64,000 bases of DNA from Cellulophaga baltica (lineage in GTDB: Bacteria; Bacteroidota; Bacteroidia; Flavobacteriales; Flavobacteriaceae): positions 62,001 through 126,000 of the forward strand of contig NZ_FNBD01000007.1 of NCBI RefSeq assembly GCF_900102165.1. The letters are read 5' to 3'. Both the position numbers and the translations under genes were made by a program. This document shows, in pieces, positions 54,952-63,796 of this stretch; the stretch's first letter is position 1, and each line of letters starts with the position of its first letter. The notes under the pieces were generated by a model. It saw only the letters and a list, made by a program, of their open reading frames with translations. It ran no database searches and was not told the DNA's origin.

Positions 54952-55270
54952 GTTTATAGCACATTACGGAATTCATTTTATAGTCCCCATTCTTATCGGT
55001 GTTCTTTTTTTTAAAAGAGAAACTAGAGCTAGGGCTATTATCATACTGTTAGCCGCAATTTTAATTGATGTAGATCATCTTTTTGCTGCACGTATATTTG
55101 ATCCCAATAGATGTAGCATCAATTTTCATTTCTTTCATCAATACTGGGCTATTGCTATTTACTTTGGATTACTGTTTTTTAAGAAAACTAGAATTTTTGG
55201 CATTGCATTATTGCTACATATGGTCGCAGATGCTACCGACTGTTATTTAATGCAGTTAGAAATTAAATGA
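54944..55270 (+). CDS. DUF6122 family membrane protein
   Basis: 108 residues, about three hydrophobic spans and several histidines (FIAHYGIHFIVPILIG, INFHFFHQYWAIAIYFG, LLLHMVADATDC). The H-D-x-x-H-like arrangement DVDHLF...HFFHQ...HMVAD looks like a metal-dependent membrane hydrolase of the YdjM/LexA-binding type, so a zinc site is possible, but family data are thin. Last gene of the parA operon; its end overlaps the convergent EEP gene by 15 bases. Confidence 0.8.
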   Translation: MLRFIAHYGIHFIVPILIGVLFFKRETRARAIIILLAAILIDVDHLFAARIFDPNRCSINFHFFHQYWAIAIYFGLLFFKKTRIFGIALLLHMVADATDCYLMQLEIK

Positions 55271-56275
55271 GGTCATTACCGGAAAGTGATCTGATAGCTT
55301 TACGTTATAATTTTTATGTGACAATACTTCAAAGCTATTATCTAAAAGAATAAAATCAATCCGAACAGGATAATATTTAAAGTTATATGTTCTCCCATAT
55401 CCAGAGCCCTTTTCTTGAAAAGTATCTAACATTTCTCCTCGAATTGTTTTATAGACATTAGAATACTGCGTGCCATTAAAATCACCACACACAATTACTT
55501 TATAGGGCGATTGCTCTTTGTGTTCCTTTATGATTTGCGCTTGTTGCTGTTGCTTCTTAAATGAATTAGTGAGCCTCCGGTAAAGCTTCTTAGACTCCTC
55601 CTGAGCTATGATATCTTTATCTGGCACTACACGTAAAGATTCTAAATGAAGGTTGTATACACGAAGCGTGTCTTTTGCCACCACTATATCCACGAAAGCA
55701 GCATTATTAGGACTTTCTGGGAAATTAATTAAGCCTTGGTTAATGATAGGATACTTCGAATAAAAGCCCAATTTGACTTTACCCTGATTGGTTTTATACT
55801 CTAGATATTTATACTTATAATTCACAAAATCATTTTGTTTTCGAAAATTAAATTCTTGAAAACAAATTACATCTGGATTTTCCGTAGTAATTAAATCTAA
55901 GGTCTCCTCAAAAACGGCATCATTTTTAATATTCATGTTCTTATTAAAACTGCGCACATTAAAAGTCATCAGCGTTACATCTGCCGAAGTATCAGTAGCA
56001 TTAGAAAAACGTAATTTAAAAAAGGAACTTAGAGAGAGGTAACTAATCAACAAAATAAAGAATGAAAAGAAGGCACGTTTGTTTCTCCCAAATACATAGT
56101 ATAACAAAAACAATAAATTGGATAAGACCAAAATAGGAATGGTAAGGCTAAAAAAAGCAATAAAAGGAACCGTTTCTACAGAAACATAGGGCACCAAACA
56201 AGACAGCAGTAACAGTGCTCCAAGCAGCACATTAAGACCAAAAATTACTTTACTAAAAAAAGAGCCTATACCCAC
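55256..56275 (-). CDS. Endonuclease/exonuclease/phosphatase (EEP) domain membrane protein
   Basis: 339 residues. Three N-terminal spans (about 10-90) then the EEP domain: LMTFNVRSF, ICFQEFNF (catalytic Glu), YNLHLESLR, VCGDFNG and LSDHFPVM. The order is complete, so it is probably an active metal-dependent phosphodiesterase facing the periplasm. Substrate unknown. It is the last gene of a leftward cluster that begins with mutL. Confidence 0.92.
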   Translation of the reverse strand: MGIGSFFSKVIFGLNVLLGALLLLSCLVPYVSVETVPFIAFFSLTIPILVLSNLLFLLYYVFGRNKRAFFSFFILLISYLSLSSFFKLRFSNATDTSADVTLMTFNVRSFNKNMNIKNDAVFEETLDLITTENPDVICFQEFNFRKQNDFVNYKYKYLEYKTNQGKVKLGFYSKYPIINQGLINFPESPNNAAFVDIVVAKDTLRVYNLHLESLRVVPDKDIIAQEESKKLYRRLTNSFKKQQQQAQIIKEHKEQSPYKVIVCGDFNGTQYSNVYKTIRGEMLDTFQEKGSGYGRTYNFKYYPVRIDFILLDNSFEVLSHKNYNVKLSDHFPVMTSFNF

Positions 56276-56279
56276 CTAA

Positions 56280-57146
56280 TTATTCTTTACCTGCTTTAAA
56301 TAAGAAGTCTTTTTCTGCTTTAGACAGACTTTCATACCCAGATTTACTTATCTTGTCTAAGATAATATCAATTTGTCGTTGGTGTTTTTCTTTATCGGAC
56401 GCTGCTACGGTTTTTAAATTAGAAGATGGCTTGCGATACACCGTTTTTAAAGGAGCCTTTTTCTCTTTAGTAAATAGGTTTTGAATACTGTCTAACATTC
56501 CAGAAAATCCTGCACCTATATCACGCCCCTTTGTTAATTGGCTTGCGTATAAATACCCTATAAAGGCACCCCCTAGATGAGACAAACGCCCGCCAATATT
56601 AGAGTTTCCTCCAATAAAGACTAAATCTATCACTATAAAAGTAACCCCTAAATGCCAAAGTTTAATATTAAAAAATATCACCCGCACTTCTTGATTAGGT
56701 GTATAGGTGCATACAAAAATCAGCACCGCCATTACTGCCGCAGAAGCACCAATTAATGAATTATTCAAACCTGTTAAGGCCGGAAATATATTATAACTCA
56801 GCATAAATAATAATCCGCCGAAAATAGCGCCCAAAAAATATACATTGATAAATTTACGTTCGCCAAACAGGTTCATAAATATCCTACCCGTAAAATAGAG
56901 CATGATCATATTAAAAAAGATGTGCCCTAAATTACCATGAAAAAAAGCATAAGTCACAATAGACCATGGTTGCGTGATAAAAGTTCCAAAATCTTTAGGA
57001 AGCTCAAACCAATGCACTAAGGCATCAACGCTGGTGCCAAAAAGCACAGCCACTAATCTTGTTATAATAAACAAGGCTACATTGACTACAATAAGCTTTT
57101 CAGCTATATTTAATCGGGTAAATTGATATCTTAGATTTACAGCCAT
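56280..57146 (-). CDS. Rhomboid family intramembrane serine protease (second copy)
   Basis: 288 residues. Six spans; HGNLGHIFFNMIML in the second segment, catalytic Ser in NSLIGASAAVMA and catalytic His in GRLSHLGGAFIGYLYA. A cytoplasmic tail of about 85 residues with KAPLKTVYRKPS and QRQIDIILDKISKSGYESL follows. It lies one base from a second rhomboid gene and 4 bases from the EEP gene. Substrates unknown. Confidence 0.92.
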   Translation of the reverse strand: MAVNLRYQFTRLNIAEKLIVVNVALFIITRLVAVLFGTSVDALVHWFELPKDFGTFITQPWSIVTYAFFHGNLGHIFFNMIMLYFTGRIFMNLFGERKFINVYFLGAIFGGLLFMLSYNIFPALTGLNNSLIGASAAVMAVLIFVCTYTPNQEVRVIFFNIKLWHLGVTFIVIDLVFIGGNSNIGGRLSHLGGAFIGYLYASQLTKGRDIGAGFSGMLDSIQNLFTKEKKAPLKTVYRKPSSNLKTVAASDKEKHQRQIDIILDKISKSGYESLSKAEKDFLFKAGKE

Positions 57147-57147
57147 A

Positions 57148-57891
57148 TTAGTCCCAACGGTTCTTATTAAATGAATTTTTCTTCCAATACCACATCATTA
57201 TAAATCCAAATATTGCACCACCTACGTGCGCCATAAAAGCCGTATTACTCGGACTGAAATAAGATTTTCCTGAAAGTGCAGAAAAAAGATCTAATAATAT
57301 AATCCCTGGAATAAAGTATTTCGCCTTTATTGGAATAGGTATAAATATCATCATTAGTTCTGCATTAGGCTTCATCACTCCAAAAGCCGCCAATATTCCC
57401 ATGATACAACCAGAAGCCCCTACCATTGATGCATTGTAAATAGGAAACATTTCTTGCAACTTAAGACGTTGTGCATCATTCACAGACTCTAAAAGCTGAT
57501 TAGAGCTTAACATTTGTACAATTTGATCTCCTGATAAACCAGAACTTATTAAGTCGGTATAAGCAGGCAAGTAAGAGAAATAATAAAAGCCTAATTGAAA
57601 AATCACAGCTCCTAATCCCGCAGAAAAATACAAGAATAAAAACTGTTTCTTCCCTAAGTAATCTTCTACCGCAGACCCAAACATCCAAAGACCAAACATA
57701 TTAAACAAAATATGTGAAGGCCCTCCATGCATAAACATATGGGTAATTAATTGCCAAACTTGAAAATTTTCATTTTTAGGAAACCACAAAGCAAACCATT
57801 GATACATTTGATCTCCGACCATCAACGTGGCCACGAAGAACAATACATTAATGATAATTAGATGCTTTACCGCTTCAGTAATTCTAATCAT
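57148..57891 (-). CDS. Rhomboid family intramembrane serine protease (first copy)
   Basis: 247 residues with six spans. HGGPSHILFNMFGLWMFGS contains the conserved HxxxN-type loop; catalytic Ser is in MVGASGCIMGI and the His in AFMAHVGGAIFGFI. The long loop between spans 3 and 4 (YLPAYTDLISSGLSGDQIVQ) is typical of Bacteroidota members. Adjacent to mutL (0-base gap) and followed immediately by a paralogue. Confidence 0.92.
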   Translation of the reverse strand: MIRITEAVKHLIIINVLFFVATLMVGDQMYQWFALWFPKNENFQVWQLITHMFMHGGPSHILFNMFGLWMFGSAVEDYLGKKQFLFLYFSAGLGAVIFQLGFYYFSYLPAYTDLISSGLSGDQIVQMLSSNQLLESVNDAQRLKLQEMFPIYNASMVGASGCIMGILAAFGVMKPNAELMMIFIPIPIKAKYFIPGIILLDLFSALSGKSYFSPSNTAFMAHVGGAIFGFIMMWYWKKNSFNKNRWD

Positions 57892-59745
57892 TTAAAAGAA
57901 TTTTTTATCTATATCTTCCCCAGTAAGGGTAATATATATAGGTTTGTTAAACGGACTAATCTTAAATTCCTTACACGCAAATAAATTATTAACTAAGGCC
58001 AATTGTGATTCACTATCCAATTGTTCACCTGTTTTTACTGCTAGGGTTTTACTTAATGTTTTAGCCAAAATATCTGATTGTGAAAAACTATCTTCCGGAG
58101 TATCCATTTGATAGTCAGAAATAAGCTGATCTAAGACCATTCCTACCTCACTTTCAGGCACCAACAAAGGTACTCCAGAAATTGAAACATATTCTTCTTC
58201 TATCGCATCAAAGGCAAAACCTAAATTTATTAAGCTATCAATAATTTCTTTGATGATATGTACTTCGGTACTTGAAAAGTTTAATTGCAATGGAAAAAGT
58301 AATTGCTGACTTACCCCTTCCTTAATTGTAATATTCTTCAAGAAATTTTCATACAACACACGTTGGTGTGCTCTGCTCTGGTCTATAATAATCATTCCAG
58401 ACTTAATTGTAGTTACGATGTACTTACGTTTTAACTGAAATGTAGTAGAAACGGTGTCAATAGCTTCGGCCTGATTATCAAAAATAGAGCCCGTAATGGT
58501 TTCTGATTCAAAACTAACACTACTAAAATCTGATTCTTTACCCACTTTAGATTCTAAACCAACATACATATTCTCCCAACCCTTAGTACTAGGCTTTTCA
58601 TACGTAGAAGATCTATGACTAGTTTTAGGAGTCTCCTCTGCAAAAGGATTGAAGCTAGCATCTACGGATACTCTAGGTACTTCTGCTAATTTTGCCTTAT
58701 AATCATAAGGCGTTTCTAAGTTTTGATCTGCCTCAAAATCTAAGGCAGGCACTACATTAAACTGCCCTAAAGCATGTTTTATAGCAGAACGTAATAATGC
58801 ATAAACGGTATGCTCATCATCAAACTTAATCTCTGTTTTTGTTGGGTGTATGTTTATATCTATAGAGGCTGGGTCTACATCTAGATATAAAAAATAACCC
58901 GGATGGTTTTCAGACTTTATTAAACCTTCAAAAGCACTCACTACTGCATGATGCAAATACGGGCTTTTAATAAATCTATTATTAACAAAGAAAAACTGCT
59001 CTCCTCTACTCTTCTTAGAAAATTCTGGCTTACTAATAAAACCAGAAATTTTAACCACTTGCGTTTCTTCCTCTACCGGAACGAGCTTTTCATTAGTTTT
59101 AGATCCAAATACATTAACAATACGTTGCCTGTAATTAGATTTTGGAAGGTGAAAAATTTCACTTCCATTATTATAAAAATGAAATTGAATATCTGGATGC
59201 GCTAAGGCTACACGATGAAATTCATCGGTAATATGCCTGAACTCTACTTGATTAGATTTTAAAAAATTTCGTCTTGCTGGAATATTAAAAAATAGATTCT
59301 TAATGCAAAAAGAAGTTCCTTTTGGCGTTACAATAGGTTCTTGAGAACTAATTTTGCTTCCTTCTATTTTTAACTGCACTCCCAGCTCCTCATCTTCTGT
59401 TCGTGTAAGCAGTTCTACATGTGCAATTGCCGCTATAGAAGCAAGTGCTTCTCCTCTAAACCCTTTGGTATGCAAACAAAACAAATCATCTGCGCTTTTT
59501 ATTTTTGAAGTAGCATGCCGTTCAAAACTTAAACGTGCATCTGTAGCACTCATCCCCACGCCATTATCTACAACCTGGATCAAGGCCTTTCCACCATCTT
59601 TAATGATCAATTTTATAGCATCAGCACCAGCATCAATTGCATTTTCTAAAAGCTCTTTTACAACAGAAGCAGGTCGTTGCACTACCTCGCCAGCAGCAAT
59701 TTGATTCGCAACATGGTCGGGTAAAAGTTGAATTATGTCAGCCAT
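57892..59745 (-). CDS. mutL: DNA mismatch repair protein MutL
   Basis: 617 residues. The GHKL ATPase is intact: KELLENAIDAGA (Glu31, Asn35), VVDNGVGM, and GFRGEALAS. The C-terminal dimerisation domain lacks the canonical endonuclease motifs: instead of DQHAxxE it has DQSRAHQRVLYE from Asp455, and instead of the C-P-H-G-R-P block it has KISPFNKP. So it appears to be nickase-deficient or strongly diverged. It couples MutS mismatch binding to repair. ATG at 59745 overlaps the stop of the upstream small gene. Confidence 0.95.
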   Translation of the reverse strand: MADIIQLLPDHVANQIAAGEVVQRPASVVKELLENAIDAGADAIKLIIKDGGKALIQVVDNGVGMSATDARLSFERHATSKIKSADDLFCLHTKGFRGEALASIAAIAHVELLTRTEDEELGVQLKIEGSKISSQEPIVTPKGTSFCIKNLFFNIPARRNFLKSNQVEFRHITDEFHRVALAHPDIQFHFYNNGSEIFHLPKSNYRQRIVNVFGSKTNEKLVPVEEETQVVKISGFISKPEFSKKSRGEQFFFVNNRFIKSPYLHHAVVSAFEGLIKSENHPGYFLYLDVDPASIDINIHPTKTEIKFDDEHTVYALLRSAIKHALGQFNVVPALDFEADQNLETPYDYKAKLAEVPRVSVDASFNPFAEETPKTSHRSSTYEKPSTKGWENMYVGLESKVGKESDFSSVSFESETITGSIFDNQAEAIDTVSTTFQLKRKYIVTTIKSGMIIIDQSRAHQRVLYENFLKNITIKEGVSQQLLFPLQLNFSSTEVHIIKEIIDSLINLGFAFDAIEEEYVSISGVPLLVPESEVGMVLDQLISDYQMDTPEDSFSQSDILAKTLSKTLAVKTGEQLDSESQLALVNNLFACKEFKISPFNKPIYITLTGEDIDKKFF

Positions 59746-60059
59746 TAAAATCTAGTAAAAAGGGATAAGTCAAAATCAAAAAACCACCAAACAATAAGAA
59801 CCAGGACTGCAATAATAACTACAAGCCTAAAATTAATATCTCTATTTCCTTTAGTTCTTCCTGCCTTTCTTGCTTCTCCCCAACTGCCACGCATATCACC
59901 AGGAACGGTAGCATCTTTATATTTGGAAAATTTAGAATCAATTTTATAAGCATTCTCCACACCCTCGTTCTCCATGTAACGTGGTACGTACTTAAAACTA
60001 GTGTTTTTTCTAAGTTTAAACCCTTTTAATCTCAAGATAAGAATGTTATGATTCAGCAT
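59745..60059 (-). CDS. Small membrane protein before mutL
   Basis: About 104 residues from ATG at 60059; one C-terminal span (FRLVVIIAVLVLIVWWFFDF). The conserved block is KNTSFKYVPRYMENE, a motif shared by small Bacteroidota proteins. A TATTTTTG box at 60060-60067 abuts this ATG, so translation may begin at the downstream TTG at 60035 instead. Databases sometimes label the family riboflavin synthase subunit beta, apparently because of the nearby ribH; nothing in the sequence supports that. It overlaps mutL. Confidence 0.7.
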   Translation of the reverse strand: MLNHNILILRLKGFKLRKNTSFKYVPRYMENEGVENAYKIDSKFSKYKDATVPGDMRGSWGEARKAGRTKGNRDINFRLVVIIAVLVLIVWWFFDFDLSLFTRF

Positions 60060-60257
60060 CAAAAATACTGAAAATACAGCACTCCACCTGACATCCAATG
60101 CTAAAAATTGTTAACATTCCAATCAAGAACTAACAAGTTATAGCATCTGTGGTTGTATACTATGTAGCCTTTAAAATAGATAAACTAAAAATAAGAAGAG
60201 AAATTACTGGTCTAATAAGCCTCATATTCATTAAAAAATAAGACTAAGGAAAGGGTT

Positions 60258-60311
60258 AAAAACAAGTTTAGCTTTAAAAACAACACCCATAGGTCCATTT
60301 TTAAAGCTAAA
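60258..60311 (-). terminator. Probable terminator after ribH
   Basis: On the minus strand TTTAGCTTTAAAAA and TTTTTAAAGCTAAA can pair across a 17-base loop, followed by CTTGTTTTT. The stem is AT-rich and the loop is long, so this is only probable. Confidence 0.5.
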
Positions 60312-60331
60312 ACTCAATAATTTAGCTCCTA

Positions 60332-60814
60332 TTACGAACCTAATGCCGCCATTTTAATAGCTGCAATAGCAGCCTCTGTACCTTTGTTTCCGTGAATACC
60401 ACCACTACGGTCTATTGCTTGTTGTAGATTGTTATCTGTTAAGACACAAAAAATCACAGGAATATCAGTTAGCACATTTAAGTCTTTTATTCCTTGAGCG
60501 GTAGCATCGCAAACAAAATCAAAATGCTTCGTTTCTCCTTGAATAACACTTCCTATGGCAATAACAGCATCAACATTTTGTGTTGCTATCATTTTTTTAC
60601 TTCCAAAGGTTAATTCAAAACAACCAGGAACATTCCAACGAATAATATTTTCGGCTAAAGCACCACAATCTAATAAGGCTTCTTTAGCTCCGTTAAACAA
60701 TCCTTCTGTAATATTCGTGTTCCATTCAGAAACAACAATCCCAAATCGAAAATCTTTCGCATTTGGGATTGTAGCTTTATCGTAAACAGATAAATTTTTA
60801 TTGGCTGTAGCCAT
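60332..60814 (-). CDS. ribH: 6,7-dimethyl-8-ribityllumazine synthase
   Basis: 160 residues, full length. Conserved blocks are FGIVVSEWNTNITEGLFNGA, VPGCFELTFGSKK, AVIAIGSVIQGETKHFDFVC and FCVLTDNNLQQAIDRSGG with GNKGTEAAIAAI. It makes lumazine, the direct precursor of riboflavin. Two bases downstream of the TPR gene, so transcribed with it. Confidence 0.96.
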   Translation of the reverse strand: MATANKNLSVYDKATIPNAKDFRFGIVVSEWNTNITEGLFNGAKEALLDCGALAENIIRWNVPGCFELTFGSKKMIATQNVDAVIAIGSVIQGETKHFDFVCDATAQGIKDLNVLTDIPVIFCVLTDNNLQQAIDRSGGIHGNKGTEAAIAAIKMAALGS

Positions 60815-60816
60815 AC

Positions 60817-61593
60817 TTATTTATTTTTAGCCATTGCAATGTAAGCATCTACCAAACTAGCTTCTGGAGATTTTGCAAATTCTTCTTTTATTCTTTCAAA
60901 ATATTTTAAAGCAGCATCATTCTTATTTAGCTCTAAAGCAGCAACACCAGCTTTTTGTAAAAACATTGGTGTACTATACTCATTTGTATTAGCACTTAAT
61001 GCCTTTTCATAATATCCTAAAGCATCTTCTGGCTGATTCAATTGCATAAATGCATCACCCATACCACCTTTTGCAATAGCATCTGTAATAGCATCTTTAG
61101 CGGTATAATCACTTAAATAATCAATTGCTTCTTGATATTTTTGTGTGTTTAAGTAAGACATCCCTGCGGCATAAGAAGCAAGATTTGCACTTTCTGTACC
61201 ACCGTAGTTATCAATAACATCAATTAAACCATATTTACCATTACCACCTTTCAATGCTAAATTGTATAATGAATCTTGCGCTACTGGGTTTTGCAAAGCT
61301 TCATTAAAATATTGCATGGCATAAAACATTTCGTTTCCTGCATCTGCTTCTTGTGGTTTCTTCACAAATTGATCATAGGCTAAATACCCTAAAACCCCTA
61401 CTGCAATAGCACCAATAACACCTAGAATATAATTTTGGTTTTTAGAAACCCATTCTTCAGTTTTATTTGCACTATCATCTAAGGTACTAAACACCTCAGC
61501 CGTTGTACTGTCTTGTTCATTGAACTCAACTTCGTCTGTAGAATCAATATTTACTTCTTTTGCTTTATATCCGCGCTTCTTGTATGTAGCCAT
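60817..61593 (-). CDS. Tetratricopeptide repeat membrane protein (YfgM-like)
   Basis: 258 residues: basic-acidic cytoplasmic N terminus, one membrane span near residues 55-72 (YILGVIGAIAVGVLGYLAY), then several TPR motifs, for example ASYAAGMSYLNTQKYQEAID and GYYEKALSANTN. Similar to YfgM-type ancillary SecYEG chaperones. A -7 box is seen in front. The start at 61593 is clear. Confidence 0.85.
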   Translation of the reverse strand: MATYKKRGYKAKEVNIDSTDEVEFNEQDSTTAEVFSTLDDSANKTEEWVSKNQNYILGVIGAIAVGVLGYLAYDQFVKKPQEADAGNEMFYAMQYFNEALQNPVAQDSLYNLALKGGNGKYGLIDVIDNYGGTESANLASYAAGMSYLNTQKYQEAIDYLSDYTAKDAITDAIAKGGMGDAFMQLNQPEDALGYYEKALSANTNEYSTPMFLQKAGVAALELNKNDAALKYFERIKEEFAKSPEASLVDAYIAMAKNK

Positions 61594-61614
61594 TATTTAA
61601 TTTTAATAATCGGG

Positions 61615-61622
61615 CAAAAATA
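61615..61622 (-). promoter_or_regulatory. -7 promoter box (TATTTTTG) for the TPR-ribH operon
   Basis: Read on the minus strand, TATTTTTG fits TAnnTTTG and lies about 21 bases before the TPR gene start, between this gene and divergent recF. Confidence 0.55.
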
Positions 61623-61717
61623 AAGTTTTTATTCAAAATCGGAAGCTTCTTATTCGTTATTTTTCGATAATTTGCACGTTCGTCTACTAATCAATCTAAA
61701 AATCACGGTTACAGAGC

Positions 61718-62803
61718 ATGTTTCTGAAGAAATTATCCCTTATAAATTACAAAAATTTTAGTACCGAAAATTTCGATTTTGACAGCAAAATCAACTGTTT
61801 CGTAGGGCAGAACGGTATTGGAAAAACAAATATCCTAGATGCCATTTACCATTTATCATTTGGTAAAAGTTATTTTAACCCTATTGCCACTCAGAATATA
61901 AAACATGGCGAAGATTTTTTTGTCATCGAAGGGAATTTTGAAAAATTAGACCGAGAAGAAAAAATAGTATGCAGTCTTAAAAAAGGACTGAAAAAAATTA
62001 TTAAGAAAAATGGCAAAGCCTACGATAAGCTTTCAGACCATATAGGCTTCTTGCCACTAGTCATTATATCGCCTTCTGATAGAGATTTGATTACCGAGGG
62101 TAGTGATACACGCCGAAAATTTATAGATGGTGTTATTTCACAATCCGATAAAGAATACCTGCAGACCTTGCTTAAATATAATAAGATTGTGAGTCAGCGT
62201 AATTCACTTTTAAAATATTTTGCTGCCAACCATACTTTTGATGCCACTAATCTAAGTGTCTACAATGAGCAACTAGACACCTATGGCACTCAAATATTTA
62301 ACAAACGTGTGGCCTTTTTAGAAACCTTTATTCCTATCTTTAAAGAACAATACCAGATTATCTCTGGCGGAAATGAGGAAGTATCCTTAGTCTACGATAG
62401 TAAACTACTAGACACAAAGCTTTTAGACCTGTTAGGCAAAAATATTGAAAAAGATAGAGCACTACAATATACCAGTGTTGGGGTTCATAAAGACGATTTA
62501 AATTTTGATTTAGGCGAACACCCTATTAAAAAATTTGGAAGTCAGGGGCAACAAAAATCATTTCTTATTGCATTGAAACTAGCACAATTTCATTTTATCA
62601 AAGAGCAATCTAAAACTACACCTATCTTATTGTTAGATGATATTTTTGATAAGCTAGACGAAAACCGAGTGAGTCATATTATTAGTTTGGTGAACGATGA
62701 AAATTTCGGACAGCTATTTATAAGCGATACTCATGCGGACAGAACAGAAAATGTAATTAAAACCACTCACCAGTCCTATAAGATGTTCAAATTAGGGAGC
62801 TAG
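61718..62803 (+). CDS. recF: DNA replication and repair protein RecF
   Basis: 361 residues. P-loop GQNGIGKT (30-37), middle [20 protein letters not shown], signature [20 protein letters not shown] and Walker [16 protein letters not shown]. RecF loads RecA at single-strand gaps with RecO and RecR. Followed by a palindromic intergenic repeat and then a lipoprotein and a DciA gene. Confidence 0.96.
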   Translation: MFLKKLSLINYKNFSTENFDFDSKINCFVGQNGIGKTNILDAIYHLSFGKSYFNPIATQNIKHGEDFFVIEGNFEKLDREEKIVCSLKKGLKKIIKKNGKAYDKLSDHIGFLPLVIISPSDRDLITEGSDTRRKFIDGVISQSDKEYLQTLLKYNKIVSQRNSLLKYFAANHTFDATNLSVYNEQLDTYGTQIFNKRVAFLETFIPIFKEQYQIISGGNEEVSLVYDSKLLDTKLLDLLGKNIEKDRALQYTSVGVHKDDLNFDLGEHPIKKFGSQGQQKSFLIALKLAQFHFIKEQSKTTPILLLDDIFDKLDENRVSHIISLVNDENFGQLFISDTHADRTENVIKTTHQSYKMFKLGS

Positions 62804-62831
62804 TTGATGGCAACTAAAAAGTTCAAGTGCA

Positions 62832-62953
62832 AAGTTCAAAATAATGGAGAATGTCAGTTCGAGTGATTTTTGTGCAGCGTAACGAAACAAAAATAGTATC
62901 GAGAACAGATTAAAAGTGAAAAATTCAAGACTCTAATGACAAGTTCAAAATAA
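62832..62953. repeat. Palindromic intergenic element flanked by 13-bp direct repeats
   Basis: The core (62857-62906) begins GTTCGAGTGATTTTTGT and ends ACAAAAATAGTATCGAGAAC, which can pair as an imperfect hairpin. AAGTTCAAAATAA occurs exactly at 62832-62844 and again at 62941-62953, flanking the core. A very similar core (CAGTTCGAG ... TATCGAGAAC) is, from memory, scattered through flavobacterial genomes like a REP or MITE. No other copy was seen in this window. Confidence 0.65.
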
Positions 62954-62961
62954 AAAATCTA

Positions 62962-63384
62962 ATGATAAAAAAAATAAGCGCCGTAGTATTCCTATTCCTA
63001 ATAACTTCTTGTTCTCAAAAAATTACAGAAGAGCAATTGAGTGCTTTAAACGGATATTGGGAAATTGAGAAAGTAACGCTCTCTGACGGACAAAAGAAAG
63101 AATACAAAGTAAATGAAACTATAGATTACATAGAACTAGACGGATTAAAAGGTTTTAGAAAAAAAGTAAAACCCACATTTAGCGGCACCTACATTACCAG
63201 TAATGATGCTGAACTATTTAGTATTTACAAAAAAGAAGACCAATTCTTATTCACCTATAAAACGGAAATAAGTGAGTGGACGGAAACCTTAAAATCTATA
63301 TCAAAAGATAAGTTTTCAGTCACCAGTGAGGATAATATCACGTATTTTTACAAACGCTACGAACCTATAAATATTTCTAAATAA
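62962..63384 (+). CDS. Lipocalin-like lipoprotein
   Basis: 140 residues. Signal MIKKISAVVFLFLITSCSQ with lipidated Cys17, then a small beta-rich domain (LNGYWEIEKVTLSDG ... FKRYEP-like end FYKRYEPIN) that resembles short lipocalin-type lipoproteins of Bacteroidota. Stop and next start overlap (TAATG), so it is co-translated with the DciA gene. Confidence 0.78.
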   Translation: MIKKISAVVFLFLITSCSQKITEEQLSALNGYWEIEKVTLSDGQKKEYKVNETIDYIELDGLKGFRKKVKPTFSGTYITSNDAELFSIYKKEDQFLFTYKTEISEWTETLKSISKDKFSVTSEDNITYFYKRYEPINISK

Positions 63385-63680
63385 TGGCGAAAAGACGCAG
63401 AGAAAACATTCCCTTAAGTGAAGCTCTAAAAGAGTTTATTGACGTGAACAAACTCCAAAAAGGTATGGATAAGGTTGATGTTAGAGAAGCTTGGACCAAT
63501 CTTATGGGTAATGGCGTTAATAACTATACTACGGCCATAGAATTACGGGGAGACACCTTATTTATATCGCTCTCTTCCTCCGTATTACGATCAGAACTAA
63601 GCTTGGGGAAATCTAAAATTATCACCATGCTTAACGATGAGTTAAAAAAAGAAGTGGTGAAGAAGTTGGTGTTGCGTTAA
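63384..63680 (+). CDS. DUF721 / DciA-like protein
   Basis: 98 residues. The DUF721 pattern is visible: IPLSEALKEFIDVNKLQKGM, AWTNLMGNGVNNYTTAIEL, RGDTLFISLSSSVLRSELSL and IITMLNDELKKEVVKKLVL. DciA proteins help load the replicative helicase in bacteria without DnaC; location near recF agrees. Start overlaps the preceding stop. Short version without extra C-terminal domain. Confidence 0.9.
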   Translation: MAKRRRENIPLSEALKEFIDVNKLQKGMDKVDVREAWTNLMGNGVNNYTTAIELRGDTLFISLSSSVLRSELSLGKSKIITMLNDELKKEVVKKLVLR

Positions 63681-63742
63681 GCTACCATTTTCTAAATTGA
63701 ATAATCAACCCTTTACTTATTACAAGTCTAATTAAAATAAAA

Positions 63743-63775
63743 AAAAAGGCCACTCATCACGGAGTAGCCTTTTTT
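63743..63775. terminator. Bidirectional terminator between DUF721 and ndk
   Basis: AAAAAGGC-c-ACTC and GAGT-a-GCCTTTTT pair with one mismatch around six bases. A runs on the left and T runs on the right let it serve both converging genes. Confidence 0.8.
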
Positions 63776-63796
63776 AGTATATTCTATGTTGTTTTC

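Noticed and set aside
59745-60059. Riboflavin synthase beta subunit label
   Set aside because: The sequence is a small single-span protein with no lumazine or riboflavin synthase features; ribH is a separate gene nearby.
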